A stretch of 51,823 nt of DNA from NCBI GenBank assembly GCA_008668235.1, contig RQCP01000063.1, positions 1 through 51,823 on the forward strand. Direction: 5' to 3'. How positions within the stretch are numbered: position 1 is the first letter of the stretch; the number at the start of each line of letters is the position of its first letter. Positions 34,701 to 42,995 of this stretch are shown one piece after another. The translations under genes were made by a program, and so were the position numbers. The notes beneath the pieces were generated by a model that saw only the letters and a list, made by a program, of their open reading frames with translations, was not told the origin of the DNA and searched no databases. The stretch comes from Collinsella aerofaciens. Lineage in GTDB: Bacteria > Actinomycetota > Coriobacteriia > Coriobacteriales > Coriobacteriaceae.

Positions 34701-35071
34701 ACGTGTTGGAGTTTAGCGCCTACGACGTCCGTTGCGGCGTACATCCCACGCCTGGCAAGATCCTGTACACCTCGACGCACGATACGTCGACGCTCGCCGG
34801 TTGGTGCACGCGTTCCTTTGCGGGCGGCGACGAACCGAGCGGTGTTGAGGTGGCGGCCAAGCTGATGAGCGACGCGCTGGTAAGCGACGCTCCCCTGGTG
34901 ATGATGCCGCTGCAGGATGTCCTGGGGCTTGGCGACGACGCGCGCATGAACGTACCGGGCGTGGCCACGGGCAACTGGACCTGGCAGGCTGACGAGGCCG
35001 ACGTTGCGGCCGCTGAGGGCAAAACCGCACAGCTCCTGCGCAACACGCATAGATTCTGGGGCGAAGCGTGA
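31775..35071 (+). CDS. Fused GH13 alpha-glucan hydrolase and GH77 4-alpha-glucanotransferase
   Basis: 1098 residues encoding two enzymes in one chain. The N-terminal part (about 1-640) is a neopullulanase/maltogenic-type GH13 enzyme with a beta-sandwich front domain, MVYQIFPDRYARD, Asp351 (GWRLDVADE), Glu380 (LLGEVWED) and Asp455 (LSSHDRPR). The C-terminal part (from about 665) is a MalQ-like GH77 with RYWQVLPVNPTDFFRSPYAG, Asp908 (VRLDHFLGFHSYF), Glu954 (FIAEDLGYL) and Asp1003 (STHDTSTLAGW). Both triads are intact. The pair would trim maltodextrins and disproportionate them, feeding GlgP. No signal peptide, so cytoplasmic. Only a weak GGA precedes the ATG. Confidence 0.93.
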   Translation: MRLIHNSRLPQFRTPFGAVTTGTTLSLSVILEDADPNQATLTLRTWVDEIGESRYPMTHEGDGIFTVELKCTEPCLIWYSFICNIEGQPEVRLGAPQGRTGGEGVTYDYAEVPSFQITVYKHRENRPAWYEQGMVYQIFPDRYARDENWRERTLAQVEKPRNGIQRRMVEDWNEPPVYERAEDGSIKTWDFYGGSLKGIQEDLPRIAELGFTAIYLNPIFEAASNHRYDTADYTKIDPILGTEQDFTELCQAAEKLGISIILDGVFNHTGDDSIYFNRYGNYPGVGAWQSEDSPWRDAFYFHEDGSYDCWWGVGNMPAINESSELVRERLLGKDGVIRKWLRAGAHGWRLDVADELSDDFLTEIKKAVLAEKPDALLLGEVWEDASNKISYGHLRRYLQGSELDSAMDYPFRDMVIGFLMGYKNAYQAAEDIETLRENYPRAALSCALNLLSSHDRPRIISVLGGGPDESQLPECERSKWRLDENSMGLAKSRFWLATLMQMTFPGVPSIYYGDEYGLEGLTDPGNRRTLPLKEDLHDFDTLAILKNASAVRRALPFMVDGDIKAFALNDEVLAYTRTGKDGEAATVIINRSLRNSHRVTIPALDECASDVISGHECEIHNGTVTLDLYPLGSSIIYHHAEQRLQEPLDHGAGVVCHITSVPTDDGKPGTIGAPTRRFIDHLAAMGMRYWQVLPVNPTDFFRSPYAGPSAFAGNIDLLPESHEELAADFVTWKTHGGEDADPLYTAFKHRNADWLEKYCVYMAVKKYFEGESRHDWPADVARYNEHLIDDKRFHDEAELQAYMQYRFDLAWCELMNYAHKKGIEVIGDIPMYVSDDSADAWSEPENFWLSDTGKAIEISGAPPDNFAPEGQVWGNPTFRWDHMKQNGYSWWMDRLCRAFSLYDRVRLDHFLGFHSYFSIPAGKACAEGRWLAGPGKDLFQTAYDELGPLNFIAEDLGYLTPGVRAMASTCGFPGMDVLEFSAYDVRCGVHPTPGKILYTSTHDTSTLAGWCTRSFAGGDEPSGVEVAAKLMSDALVSDAPLVMMPLQDVLGLGDDARMNVPGVATGNWTWQADEADVAAAEGKTAQLLRNTHRFWGEA

Positions 35072-35115
35072 TAAAACGCCCGATATAGGGTACAGTTACA
35101 GACGTTTGAATTTTT

Positions 35116-35140
35116 GCGGGCAGAGTAATCTGCCCGCTTT
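35116..35140 (+). terminator. Terminator-like hairpin after the GH13-GH77 gene
   Basis: GCGGGCAG-AGTAAT-CTGCCCGC followed by TTT. It lies 20 nt before the next start codon and may act as an attenuator for the FmdB-type gene. Confidence 0.7.
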
Positions 35141-35159
35141 GTGCTGAAAAGGAAGTATT

Positions 35160-35396
35160 ATGGCGCGCTACGATTACAAATGCTCGAGCTGCGGCAACGT
35201 GTTCGAGGTTGAGCATCCCATGTCCGAGACCCCCGAGGTCGTGTGCCCGAGCTGCGGCGCTCCGGCGGCCAAGACGTTCTCGGCCAGCGGCATTAAATTT
35301 GAGGGCAGTGGTTTCTACAACACCGACCAGCGAAGCGGCGGCTCCAGCACCAACGCCACGAGTGGCTGCTGCGCCAACTGCCCGCATAGCCACTAG
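35160..35396 (+). CDS. FmdB-family zinc ribbon protein
   Basis: 78 residues with AAAGGAAG before the ATG. The N-terminus MARYDYKCSSCGNVFEV with CSSC and, after 23 residues, CPSC is the FmdB/CxxC-CxxC regulatory zinc ribbon. The C-terminal half is glycine/serine-rich and ends in a Cys/His cluster (GCCANCPHSH), which could be a second metal site. Roles of the family are poorly known; a small regulatory or metal-binding function is likely. Confidence 0.85.
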   Translation: MARYDYKCSSCGNVFEVEHPMSETPEVVCPSCGAPAAKTFSASGIKFEGSGFYNTDQRSGGSSTNATSGCCANCPHSH

Positions 35397-35404
35397 GAAC
35401 CAAA

Positions 35405-35436
35405 CAGCCCCGCGATCAACATCGATCGCGGGGCTG
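35405..35436 (+). terminator. Terminator of the FmdB-type gene
   Basis: CAGCCCCGCGAT pairs with ATCGCGGGGCTG around an 8-nt loop, followed by ATTCTTT, 8 nt after the stop codon. Confidence 0.88.
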
Positions 35437-35464
35437 ATTCTTTAGCTACCCAGGCATCTCTATG

Positions 35465-35531
35465 AGTTGCGGTGAAATAAGGTCTGTTTGGCGGGTAGAA
35501 GCCGATATTCAATCCCTATTTCACCGCAACT
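35465..35531 (+). repeat. 67-bp dispersed palindromic-ended element, copy 1
   Basis: Ends AGTTGCGGTGAAATA and TATTTCACCGCAACT are exact 15-bp inverted repeats. A second copy of identical length lies inverted at 51689-51755; aligned by eye the two share roughly 48 of 67 bases. It sits between the FmdB-gene terminator and the rsmB stop. Confidence 0.8.
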
Positions 35532-35537
35532 TAGTAG

Positions 35538-36938
35538 CTACTTGTGGACCAGGCGGGCGCAGAAGTGGCCGTCGTAGGAGTCGGCGTTTATGGGGACGCT
35601 CTGGAAGAAGCCTCGATCGTTCTGGCGCACGGCGACAAGCTTCTTGGCCTGCGCGAAATCGGGAAGCTGCAGAATCTGAGATTCGGAGAGCGGTGCCACG
35701 GTAAAGCCGGCGCCCTCGGGAGAGGCCAGGAAAGCATCCACGACCTGCGTGTTCTCTTCATCAAAAACCGAGCAGGTGGCATAGATAAGCTCACCGCCGG
35801 CAGCCACGCGCACGGCTGCTTCCTTGAGCATCGTCAGCTGCAGACGGGGCAGCTCAGTCGTAACGTCCTTCTCGGTCAGACGCCACGGAATCTCGGGATG
35901 ACGGCGCATAGTGCCAGTGCCCGAGCACGGGGCATCGATAAACACCGTGTCGAACAGGGCGGGCTCGCCAAGCATCGCGTCAAAGGACGTGAGCACCTCA
36001 TTGAGCTCGCAGGCATCGCCCGACACCGTACGAACACCCGTTATACCCGCCTTATGCAGGCGCGCGAGATTCTGATCGCACTTGCGATCGTGCAGATCGA
36101 GCGCGGTATGCTGACGCTCATACCCGGCACGCTTGGCCTGGCACATCATCACATAGGTCTTGGTACCACGACCGGCACCAATCTCAAGGCAGCTACCAGG
36201 GCGCGTGGCAGCTGTGGCGATAAGCTGCGCGTTGAGATCAGATGCCACCGCGGCAGCACGCTCAAACACACCCGAAGCAACGGTAACCTGGGCATCAACC
36301 GGGGCATGGCAGCCCGGGAAGACAGGCGCGACGAGCTGCGAGATATACGGATCGGGCTTGGTCGCAAAGGCGTTCTCATGCAGGGCCAGCGGCGCAGGTG
36401 CCAAGTTGCCGGCAAAGTTAAGCGCACCCTCTGGCGTGTCAAACGACGCCATGATACGAGCGCACAGCCAACGCGGCAGACCCATCAAGCGCGACAGACG
36501 AACCAAGCGTCGCTCAGACTCATTCACATCGGACGCCGTGGCAAAGTCCTCAACGTTGTCCGCGACCTTATGCAGCACGGCGTTGGCCAAACCAGCGGCA
36601 GACTTAGCTCCGCTGCGCACCAGCTCAACACCCTGACTTACGGCAACGCGGCCAGGCGTATGCAGATAGAGCATCTCGAAGGCCGAGATGCGAAGCGCCA
36701 TGCGAACACGCGGCGCAACCTTTTTAGGCTTATCGAGAAACTGATCGAGCAGCTCGTCCAAAATACCCTGCGTGGCGGCCACACCCAGCGCCAAGCGGGC
36801 GGCAAAAGCGGAATCGCGCTGGTCAATAGCCTTGGCCGATGCGCGAGAGGACAGCACGTCACGCGCATACATGCCGCGGCGATCGGCCTCCATCAGCACA
36901 TCGAGCGCAAGCTTGCGCGCGGGAGACAACTTGCTCAT
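35538..36938 (-). CDS. rsmB: 16S rRNA (cytosine-967 C5) methyltransferase
   Basis: 466 residues from ATG 36938, which overlaps the fmt stop as ATGA; GGGGTG precedes it. N-terminal NusB-like RNA-binding domain (residues 1-140), then a SAM-dependent methyltransferase: SCLEIGAGRGTKTYVM (SAM site), DTVFIDAPCSGTGTMRRHP with the first catalytic cysteine, and IYATCSVFDEEN with the second. It methylates C967 of 16S rRNA. The fmt-rsmB order is common in bacteria. Confidence 0.92.
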   Translation of the reverse strand: MSKLSPARKLALDVLMEADRRGMYARDVLSSRASAKAIDQRDSAFAARLALGVAATQGILDELLDQFLDKPKKVAPRVRMALRISAFEMLYLHTPGRVAVSQGVELVRSGAKSAAGLANAVLHKVADNVEDFATASDVNESERRLVRLSRLMGLPRWLCARIMASFDTPEGALNFAGNLAPAPLALHENAFATKPDPYISQLVAPVFPGCHAPVDAQVTVASGVFERAAAVASDLNAQLIATAATRPGSCLEIGAGRGTKTYVMMCQAKRAGYERQHTALDLHDRKCDQNLARLHKAGITGVRTVSGDACELNEVLTSFDAMLGEPALFDTVFIDAPCSGTGTMRRHPEIPWRLTEKDVTTELPRLQLTMLKEAAVRVAAGGELIYATCSVFDEENTQVVDAFLASPEGAGFTVAPLSESQILQLPDFAQAKKLVAVRQNDRGFFQSVPINADSYDGHFCARLVHK

Positions 36939-37855
36939 GACAAAACACCCCACGAAAGATCGGCGCCCTGCAGGCCAGCAGCCCAGGCGGAAGCGGCCAT
37001 AGCACGCTTGCCATCTGGCTTAACCTCGAGCAACTCAACCGAGCCATCGGAAAGGCCAAGGTAGACGCGCTTGGCTTGAACGGCAACAGCGCCCTCGCCA
37101 AGCGACACATCAGCCGACGCAGCATCGAGCACACGCACGGTCTTGCCGGCAATCACGCAACGAGCAGGCGCGGTATCGGACGAAGCGAGCACATGACGCA
37201 CGCAATCGAGCGCAGCCATCTGCGGATCCAGACGCATCTCCAGCTTGGAAATCTTGGCAGCATGAGTGACGAGCGACTCATCCTGCTCGGTCCAAACCGC
37301 CGAACCATCGGCAAGCGAAGGAAGTGTATCGGCAAGCAGTTTGCCGCCAAGCTCACCAAGCTCCATGGTCAGCGCCTCGGCATGCTTACCGGCAATCGTG
37401 GTCGAGGCCTGTGCACAATAAGCACCAGTATCCACGCCATGACCGATGCGCATGATAGAAACGCCAGCGACCTCATCACCAGCGAGAATCGCACGCTGAA
37501 TAGGAGCAGCCCCACGCCAACGAGGCAGCAAGGACGCATGAACATTCACAATGCCGAGCGGCGCCATATTCAAGACCTCATCAGGCAAAATACAACCATA
37601 GGCAGCCACGCAGAAAATGTCAGCCTGGGCAGCCCGGAGCGCCTCAACAACCTCAGGCGTCATACGATTAGCCTCAACGACCGGCAACCCCAGCTCAAGC
37701 GCCTTAGCCTTAACAGGAGACGGCTCCAACTTTTTACCACGCCCACGAACAGCATCAGGACGAGTAACAACAAGCGCAATCTCGTTACCAGCCTCAACAA
37801 GCGAAACCAGCGAAGGCACAGCAAAATCAGGCGTACCCATAAACACAATACGCAT
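36935..37855 (-). CDS. fmt: Methionyl-tRNA formyltransferase
   Basis: 306 residues; GGGGAG precedes ATG 37855. N-terminus MRIVFMGTPDFAVPSL, folate and catalytic region VNVHASLLPRWRGAAPIQRA and SIMRIGHGVDTGAY. It formylates Met-tRNAfMet with 10-formyl-THF for initiation. The C-terminal beta domain is present. Overlaps rsmB by 4 nt; def, the matching deformylase, lies upstream on the same strand across a 327-nt gap. Confidence 0.95.
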   Translation of the reverse strand: MRIVFMGTPDFAVPSLVSLVEAGNEIALVVTRPDAVRGRGKKLEPSPVKAKALELGLPVVEANRMTPEVVEALRAAQADIFCVAAYGCILPDEVLNMAPLGIVNVHASLLPRWRGAAPIQRAILAGDEVAGVSIMRIGHGVDTGAYCAQASTTIAGKHAEALTMELGELGGKLLADTLPSLADGSAVWTEQDESLVTHAAKISKLEMRLDPQMAALDCVRHVLASSDTAPARCVIAGKTVRVLDAASADVSLGEGAVAVQAKRVYLGLSDGSVELLEVKPDGKRAMAASAWAAGLQGADLSWGVLS

Positions 37856-38072
37856 AAAGAACGTCTCCCCTCAACCAAAGCCGAGACGGCTACAAAGAGC
37901 AGCGGAAAGCCAAGTACCCAGACCATCCGCAATAACAATTCAACAAGAACAAATATACCCAAAACCAAAGAAAGAGCCGCAATAAAAGCAGCTCTTTCAG
38001 CAAAGCACCTATCAGCGAAGACGCCCTTCCCTGGCCCGACGGCATCCGGGCGAACCGAGCCAGAACAACGCT

Positions 38073-38174
38073 GTCCCCGGTGCTGAGCGCCCACATATCG
38101 TCCCGCGCGCAGTTTCGCAGCAAAGCGAGAATGTTTGAGCACGGGATGATATGTGGGCGCTCAGCACCGGGGAC
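38073..38174. repeat. 32-bp inverted repeat between def and fmt
   Basis: Arms 38073-38104 and 38143-38174 match in 31 of 32 positions around a 38-nt loop. Outer ends carry GGGGAC, as does the element at 42811-42900. The loop holds TTTCGCAGCAAAGCGA (38113-38128), nearly repeated at 44421-44436. The rest of 37856-38072 shows no gene or further structure. Confidence 0.85.
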
Positions 38175-38182
38175 GGTGGGAC

Positions 38183-38719
38183 CTACTCCGTCTCGCCCGG
38201 TCGAGCGCCGCGGGCCAGGGCGTCCTGGTACTCCTTGACTGCTTTGATCCTCTGCATCGGCTTCAGTCGCTCAAACATGGTGTTGCCGTGCAAGTGATCG
38301 ATCTCGTGCTGCAGGCAAACGCAGAACAAATCGCCCGAGGCCTCGTAGCGAATCAGGTTGGCGTTTAAGTCGTACGCCTCGACCACAACATGGTCGGGAC
38401 GCTCGATCTCGCAGCTAATGCCAGGAATGGAAAGGCAACCCTCGCTAAAGGGCACCAGATGGTCGCTCTGCTCCACGATCACGGGGTTAATGAGCACGTA
38501 CGGGTCGTAGTCGTTCTTGTCGCTGTAGTCGCAGTCGATGGTGACGAGCTGGATGAGCTCGCCGATCTGCGGAGCAGCCAGGCCGCAGCCACCGTTCTCG
38601 AACATCATCTTCTTCATCTTCTCGGCAAGCGCTTCGATTGCCGGGGTGATCTCCTCGATGACGGCGCACTCCTGGCGCAGACGAGGGTCGGGCGACAGTA
38701 CGATTCCGTTGGCTTCCAT
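38183..38719 (-). CDS. def: Peptide deformylase
   Basis: 178 residues from ATG 38719 (AAAGG at 6 nt), preferred over ATG 38725 where the ribosome site touches the start. The three metal-site motifs are complete: GCGLAAPQIG, EGCLSIPG (Cys ligand) and HEIDHLHG (two His ligands, catalytic Glu). It removes formyl groups from nascent proteins. Follows priA by 18 nt. Confidence 0.95.
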   Translation of the reverse strand: MEANGIVLSPDPRLRQECAVIEEITPAIEALAEKMKKMMFENGGCGLAAPQIGELIQLVTIDCDYSDKNDYDPYVLINPVIVEQSDHLVPFSEGCLSIPGISCEIERPDHVVVEAYDLNANLIRYEASGDLFCVCLQHEIDHLHGNTMFERLKPMQRIKAVKEYQDALARGARPGETE

Positions 38720-38737
38720 GGCCATCCTTTCGAGTTG

Positions 38738-41164
38738 TTACATCAAATCATAGGCGTCGACGTCAACGCTCACGCTCACGCCGCGCACAGAGCCCACCTC
38801 TTTGAGGCAGGCGTCGATATCACCAGAGACATGGTACCCCACGGGCGACTTCACAAGCAGATGGAAGCGGTAACGGTCCTTGGCTCTCTCGATTACACAC
38901 GAAGCCGGGCCCAGCACCTGCGGCACCGCGCTGCCCGCCCGCAAAAAGTCGGGCGCGGCAGCATGCCAGCGGCGCTTTAGAAGCTTTGCAATGCGCCCGA
39001 TGTAGTCCTGCGCGTCGTCTCGGTTCGCCGACCACACCAAAATGTTAACCAGGCGAACAAACGGCGGATACAGGGCGTCGCGGCGCTGGTCCAGGTCGTA
39101 GTCGGTAAAGATCGAGCGGTCGTGCTCGGCGACGGCGCGAATGACCGGATCTTCGGGCAGGTAGGTCTGGATGATCACCTCACCGGGGCGATCGCCGCGG
39201 CCGGCGCGGCCCGCAACCTGCTCCAGCAAGTCGTAGGCGCGCTCTCCTGCGCGGAAGTCCGGCAGCTTGAGGGCGAAATCGGCATTGACCACGCCCACGA
39301 GCGTGACCTCGGGAAAGTCGAGGCCCTTGGCGATCATCTGGGTGCCCAGCAGCACAGCACAATCGGCGGCATCGAACTGCTCGAGCAGCTTTTTGTGCGC
39401 ATCCTTGCCGCGCGTGGAATCGGCATCCATGCGAATAATGGCGACGTCCTCGGGAAGCATCTGGTGCAGCGCGTCCTCGATCTGCTGCGTGCCCAGACCC
39501 ATTTTTGCCAGGTAGCGACTGCCACATTTGGGGCAACGGCTCGTGGGCGCGGGATACGGCTGCACGCGCCAAGACGAACCGCAGGTGTGGCACTGCAGCG
39601 TGTGTGTGCGCTCGTGATACGTAAGCGCGGTGGAGCAGTGGTTGCAGGTGGGCACGCAGCCGCATTCGCGGCACATCAGAAACGGCGCAAAGCCACGGCG
39701 GTTATGCAGCAGCACGGCCTTCTCGCGGCGCTCGACCACACGCTCTAGGCCCTCCATCAGCGGTTTTGAGAACATGGAACGGCTGCCGTGCGAGAACTCA
39801 CGGCGCAGGTCGGCGATCCGAACCGTCGGCAGGACTGCGTGTCCCGGGCGCTCGGGCATCTCGACGCGCGTCCAGGTGGCACCGTTATACGTGCCACGGC
39901 GGCAGCGATCGAGGGCCTCAGCAGAAGGCGTGGCGGAGCCCAACACGAGCGGGCAGCGGTAGCGCCGCGCCATCTCGGCCGCGACCTCGCGCGCATGGTA
40001 GCGCGGACTAGAGCCCTGCTTATAGCTGGTCTCGTGCTCCTCGTCGATGATGATGAGACCCAGGTCGCTGAGCGGGCAAAAGAGCGCCGAACGCGCGCCG
40101 ACGACAACGCGGGCCGCACCGCTGGCGACCATATCCCACTGGTCCAGGCGCTCGCCAGCAGAAAGACGCGAATGGAACACGGCTACCGTCTCGCCAAAGC
40201 GCGAGCGGAAGCGGCCGACGGTCTGGGCCGTCAGCGAGATCTCGGGCACCAGCACGCAGGCCGAACGGCCGGCCGCCAGCACGCGCTCAATCGCCGAAAG
40301 GTAAACCTCGGTTTTGCCGGAGCCGGTGACGCCGTCGACAAGGACCACGTCTCCGTGGGCGTCCAGACGGGCGCGCTCAATCTGCGCGAGTGCCTGTTGC
40401 TGGCCGTTGGTAAGGGAGACCGGCGCCTTACCGTTTGCCGAGGACAGCGTGGTCTGCTCGATGCAGCCGCGCCACGCACGCCGCTCTTCCACCACCACGA
40501 CGCCGCGTTTTTCGAGCGCCTTAATGGTCGCCGACATACTGTTGTAGAGAAGGTTGAGGTCGCGCGTCGTGACCGGCCCGCACTGGAGCGCCTCGATGAG
40601 CTGACGCTGGCGGACAGCAGTCCTGGGCGGCGTATAGTCGAAACCCTCGGGCGTGAGCATGACCCAGCGGTTTTGGATAGGCTTGACGGCGGGGCGCACA
40701 ACTGTCCACACGCCGTCGTCGCCCTTGACCACACGCGGGCTGACGCCCGGGGGCAAGAACAGGCGCAGGCACTCGGAAAGCGTCGCGACATACTCGCGGC
40801 TCATCCAGCGTGCGATACGGGCAGCCTCGGCGGTAAAGAGCGGTTTGCTGAGGATAGCCTCGATGGGCTTGATGCGCGCGGGATCGAGAGCGCTGTTGCC
40901 CTGCAGGTCGTCCAGCTCAGGCGCAATGTCGACGATATAGCCCGCGGCGGCACGGTTACCAAAGTGGACCAGGACCGTGGATCCGATCTGTGCCTCGTTG
41001 GCAAGGGACCGGGGAATGCCGTAAGCAAACGGCTCGGACAGCGCACGTGTGGGAATGTCGAGGACTACGCTCGCATAGGCGGCGACGGGTTCAGGTGCGA
41101 ACTCAGGCTTGGCCGGAGTCTCCTCCGGTTCCGGCGAACCAAACAGTGACAGTTGCTCGGCCAT
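38738..41164 (-). CDS. priA: Primosomal replication restart helicase PriA
   Basis: 808 residues from ATG 41164 (MAEQLSLFGSP), with GGGAGG 10 nt upstream; the frame is open a little further. N-terminal DNA-binding domain (ASVVLDIPTRALSEPFAYGI), Walker A GVTGSGKTEVYLSAI, Walker B LIIIDEEH, and eight zinc-binding cysteines (CRECGCVPTC, CNHC, CHTC, CPKC). It reloads the replisome at stalled forks. N-terminal extension with an ELSLFG-like peptide is a minor oddity. Confidence 0.95.
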   Translation of the reverse strand: MAEQLSLFGSPEPEETPAKPEFAPEPVAAYASVVLDIPTRALSEPFAYGIPRSLANEAQIGSTVLVHFGNRAAAGYIVDIAPELDDLQGNSALDPARIKPIEAILSKPLFTAEAARIARWMSREYVATLSECLRLFLPPGVSPRVVKGDDGVWTVVRPAVKPIQNRWVMLTPEGFDYTPPRTAVRQRQLIEALQCGPVTTRDLNLLYNSMSATIKALEKRGVVVVEERRAWRGCIEQTTLSSANGKAPVSLTNGQQQALAQIERARLDAHGDVVLVDGVTGSGKTEVYLSAIERVLAAGRSACVLVPEISLTAQTVGRFRSRFGETVAVFHSRLSAGERLDQWDMVASGAARVVVGARSALFCPLSDLGLIIIDEEHETSYKQGSSPRYHAREVAAEMARRYRCPLVLGSATPSAEALDRCRRGTYNGATWTRVEMPERPGHAVLPTVRIADLRREFSHGSRSMFSKPLMEGLERVVERREKAVLLHNRRGFAPFLMCRECGCVPTCNHCSTALTYHERTHTLQCHTCGSSWRVQPYPAPTSRCPKCGSRYLAKMGLGTQQIEDALHQMLPEDVAIIRMDADSTRGKDAHKKLLEQFDAADCAVLLGTQMIAKGLDFPEVTLVGVVNADFALKLPDFRAGERAYDLLEQVAGRAGRGDRPGEVIIQTYLPEDPVIRAVAEHDRSIFTDYDLDQRRDALYPPFVRLVNILVWSANRDDAQDYIGRIAKLLKRRWHAAAPDFLRAGSAVPQVLGPASCVIERAKDRYRFHLLVKSPVGYHVSGDIDACLKEVGSVRGVSVSVDVDAYDLM

Positions 41165-41194
41165 GGTCTCTGTACCTCCCATCCCATACGTCTT

Positions 41195-41230
41195 TAGAAA
41201 CAAGAGCCCCACTCGTGGTGAGCGGGGCTC
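41195..41230 (-). terminator. Terminator of gltX
   Basis: On the minus strand GAGCCCC (41224-41230) pairs with GGGGCTC (41204-41210), followed by TTGTTT. It lies 24 nt after the gltX stop and 30 nt before priA. Confidence 0.85.
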
Positions 41231-41253
41231 GGATACATGCGTTTACGCGACTG

Positions 41254-42729
41254 TTACAGCGCCATCGTGCGGGCGCGGTCGATACGCGCCAGACAGTCGT
41301 CGCGGCCGACGAGCGCCATGGCCTCACCCAGCGGGGGGCTCACCATGTTGCCGCAGACGGCGACGCGCACGGCCTGGAACACCACGCGCTTCTTGAGGTC
41401 CATCTGCTCGGGCAGCGGCTCAAGCGCGGCGTCGATGTTGGCAGCCGTCCACTCGTCCACGCCCTCGAGCGCGGCCTTGGCGGCGTCCAGAATGGCGCCC
41501 ATGCCTTCCTTGGCCAGGCCCTTGTTAACGGACTTCTCGTCATACTCGAGCGTCTCGGCCGTAGCGAAGATGGGAGCGGCGACGGTCACGGCGTCGGCCG
41601 GCATCTTGGTGCGCGGCTTGACGATAGCGGCAAGCGCGTCGATCCAGTCCTCGCCGTACTCGACATTACCCTCGATGAGACCCGCCTCGTGCAGCTCGGG
41701 GACCATGATCTCATCGGCAAACTGGGCGTCGGACATACCGTTGATGTACTCGGCATTGACCCAGTCGAGCTTCTTGGGGTCGAAGGTCGCCGGGTTCTTG
41801 GAGATGCGGTCGAGCGAGAACTTGCTGGCCAGGACATCGCGCGGGATGATCGTGGTCTCGCCGTCGAGCGACCAGCCGAGCAGCGCCAAGTAGTTGACGA
41901 AGGCGTCGGACAGGTAGCCGGCGTCGCGGTACTCCTCCACGGAGGTGGCGCCGTGGCGCTTGGAGAGCTTTTTGCCGTCGGCGCCCAGGATCATGGAGAT
42001 GTGGGCGAACGTGGGCACGGGAGCGCCGAGGGCCTCGTACACCATGACCTGACGCGGGGTGTTGGACAGATGGTCGTCGCCACGGATGACATGGGTGATC
42101 TTCATCATGGCGTCGTCGACGACGGTCGCGAAGTTGTACGTGGGCGTGCCATCGGAGCGGAAGATGACAAAGTCGTCGAGCTCCTTGGCGTCGAAGGTCA
42201 CCTCGCCGTGAACGGCGTCGTGGATGACGACATCGCCGCGGTCCTCGGGCACCTTGATGCGCAGGACGTAGGACTCCCCGGCCTCGATGCGGCGGCGGGC
42301 CTCCTCGGGATCAAGATCGCGGCAACGGCGCTGATAGCCCTGGAAGGGGTCCTTGCGCTCCTGCGCGGCCTTGCGGTCGGCATCGAGCTGCTCCTTGGTG
42401 CAGAAGCAGGGATAGGCCTTGCCCTCGTCCCAAAGCTTCTGGGCGGCCTGCTTGTACAGGTCCAGGCGCTCGGTCTGGGCGTAGGGTCCAAAATCGCCGC
42501 CCACCTCGGGACCCTCGTCCCAGTCCAGGCCCAGCCAACGCATGGCGCGCAGGATAATCTGCGTGTTCTCGTCGGTAGAGCGGGTGGGGTCGGTGTCGTC
42601 GATGCGCAGGATGAACGTGCCGCCGTTTGCACGGGCGAAAGCCCAGTTATAGATAGCGGTGCGGGCGCCGCCAATGTGCAGCTTGCCCGTCGGTGAGGGT
42701 GCAAAGCGGACGCGAACGTCTGATGCCAT
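41254..42729 (-). CDS. gltX: Glutamyl-tRNA synthetase
   Basis: 491 residues from ATG 42729 with AGGAG at 6 nt. Class I signature FAPSPTGKLHIGGARTA (HIGH-type, here HIGG) and KKLSKRHGAT (KMSKS-type). FCTKEQLDADRKA lies in the zinc-finger-like insert region. The C-terminal anticodon-binding domain is helical and of usual size. Minus-strand TATACT near 42770 could be its -10. Whether it is discriminating for Glu cannot be told. Confidence 0.94.
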   Translation of the reverse strand: MASDVRVRFAPSPTGKLHIGGARTAIYNWAFARANGGTFILRIDDTDPTRSTDENTQIILRAMRWLGLDWDEGPEVGGDFGPYAQTERLDLYKQAAQKLWDEGKAYPCFCTKEQLDADRKAAQERKDPFQGYQRRCRDLDPEEARRRIEAGESYVLRIKVPEDRGDVVIHDAVHGEVTFDAKELDDFVIFRSDGTPTYNFATVVDDAMMKITHVIRGDDHLSNTPRQVMVYEALGAPVPTFAHISMILGADGKKLSKRHGATSVEEYRDAGYLSDAFVNYLALLGWSLDGETTIIPRDVLASKFSLDRISKNPATFDPKKLDWVNAEYINGMSDAQFADEIMVPELHEAGLIEGNVEYGEDWIDALAAIVKPRTKMPADAVTVAAPIFATAETLEYDEKSVNKGLAKEGMGAILDAAKAALEGVDEWTAANIDAALEPLPEQMDLKKRVVFQAVRVAVCGNMVSPPLGEAMALVGRDDCLARIDRARTMAL

Positions 42730-42810
42730 GGAAATCTCCTCGATTGCAGGATGGATGTCTAACCGCACCAGTATAAAGCATCAAAGCAACCTCCGCACAA
42801 AGGGCACCGA

Positions 42811-42900
42811 CCTACTCATTGGGGACAGACTTAAATGACCAGTCGTTGGAGACGTTCTTAGTTTAAGGCTGGTCATTTATGTCTGTCCCCAATGAGTAGG
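42811..42900. repeat. 32-bp inverted repeat between gltX and metK
   Basis: Arms 42811-42842 and 42869-42900 match in 31 of 32 positions with a 26-nt loop. The arms contain TGGGGACAGAC, recalling the GGGGAC head of the element at 38073-38174 and REP-like sequences mobilised by IS200-like transposases. It lies in the divergent intergenic region. Confidence 0.85.
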
Positions 42901-42957
42901 TGCGGAAAGGGTGTGAATGTTTGATTTACGCGCTATGATGTGCCCTTGCATAGAGAG

Positions 42958-42995
42958 CCCGGCGGAATGGTAACGGTCGCCGGGACACGTTTTTT
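42958..42995 (+). promoter_or_regulatory. Hairpin and T-run just ahead of metK
   Basis: CCCGGCG (42958-42964) pairs with CGCCGGG (42978-42984); six T follow at 42990-42995, 12 nt before the metK ATG. Looks like an attenuator or leader hairpin. I could not match it to a known SAM riboswitch. TATGAT at 42934-42939 may be a -10. Confidence 0.4.

Noticed and set aside
35544..37064. 506-codon plus-strand frame opposite rsmB and fmt
   Set aside because: Shadow frame crossing the rsmB-fmt junction; no recognisable domain.
40990..42696. 568-codon plus-strand frame over priA and gltX
   Set aside because: Crosses a gene boundary and a terminator opposite two clear genes.
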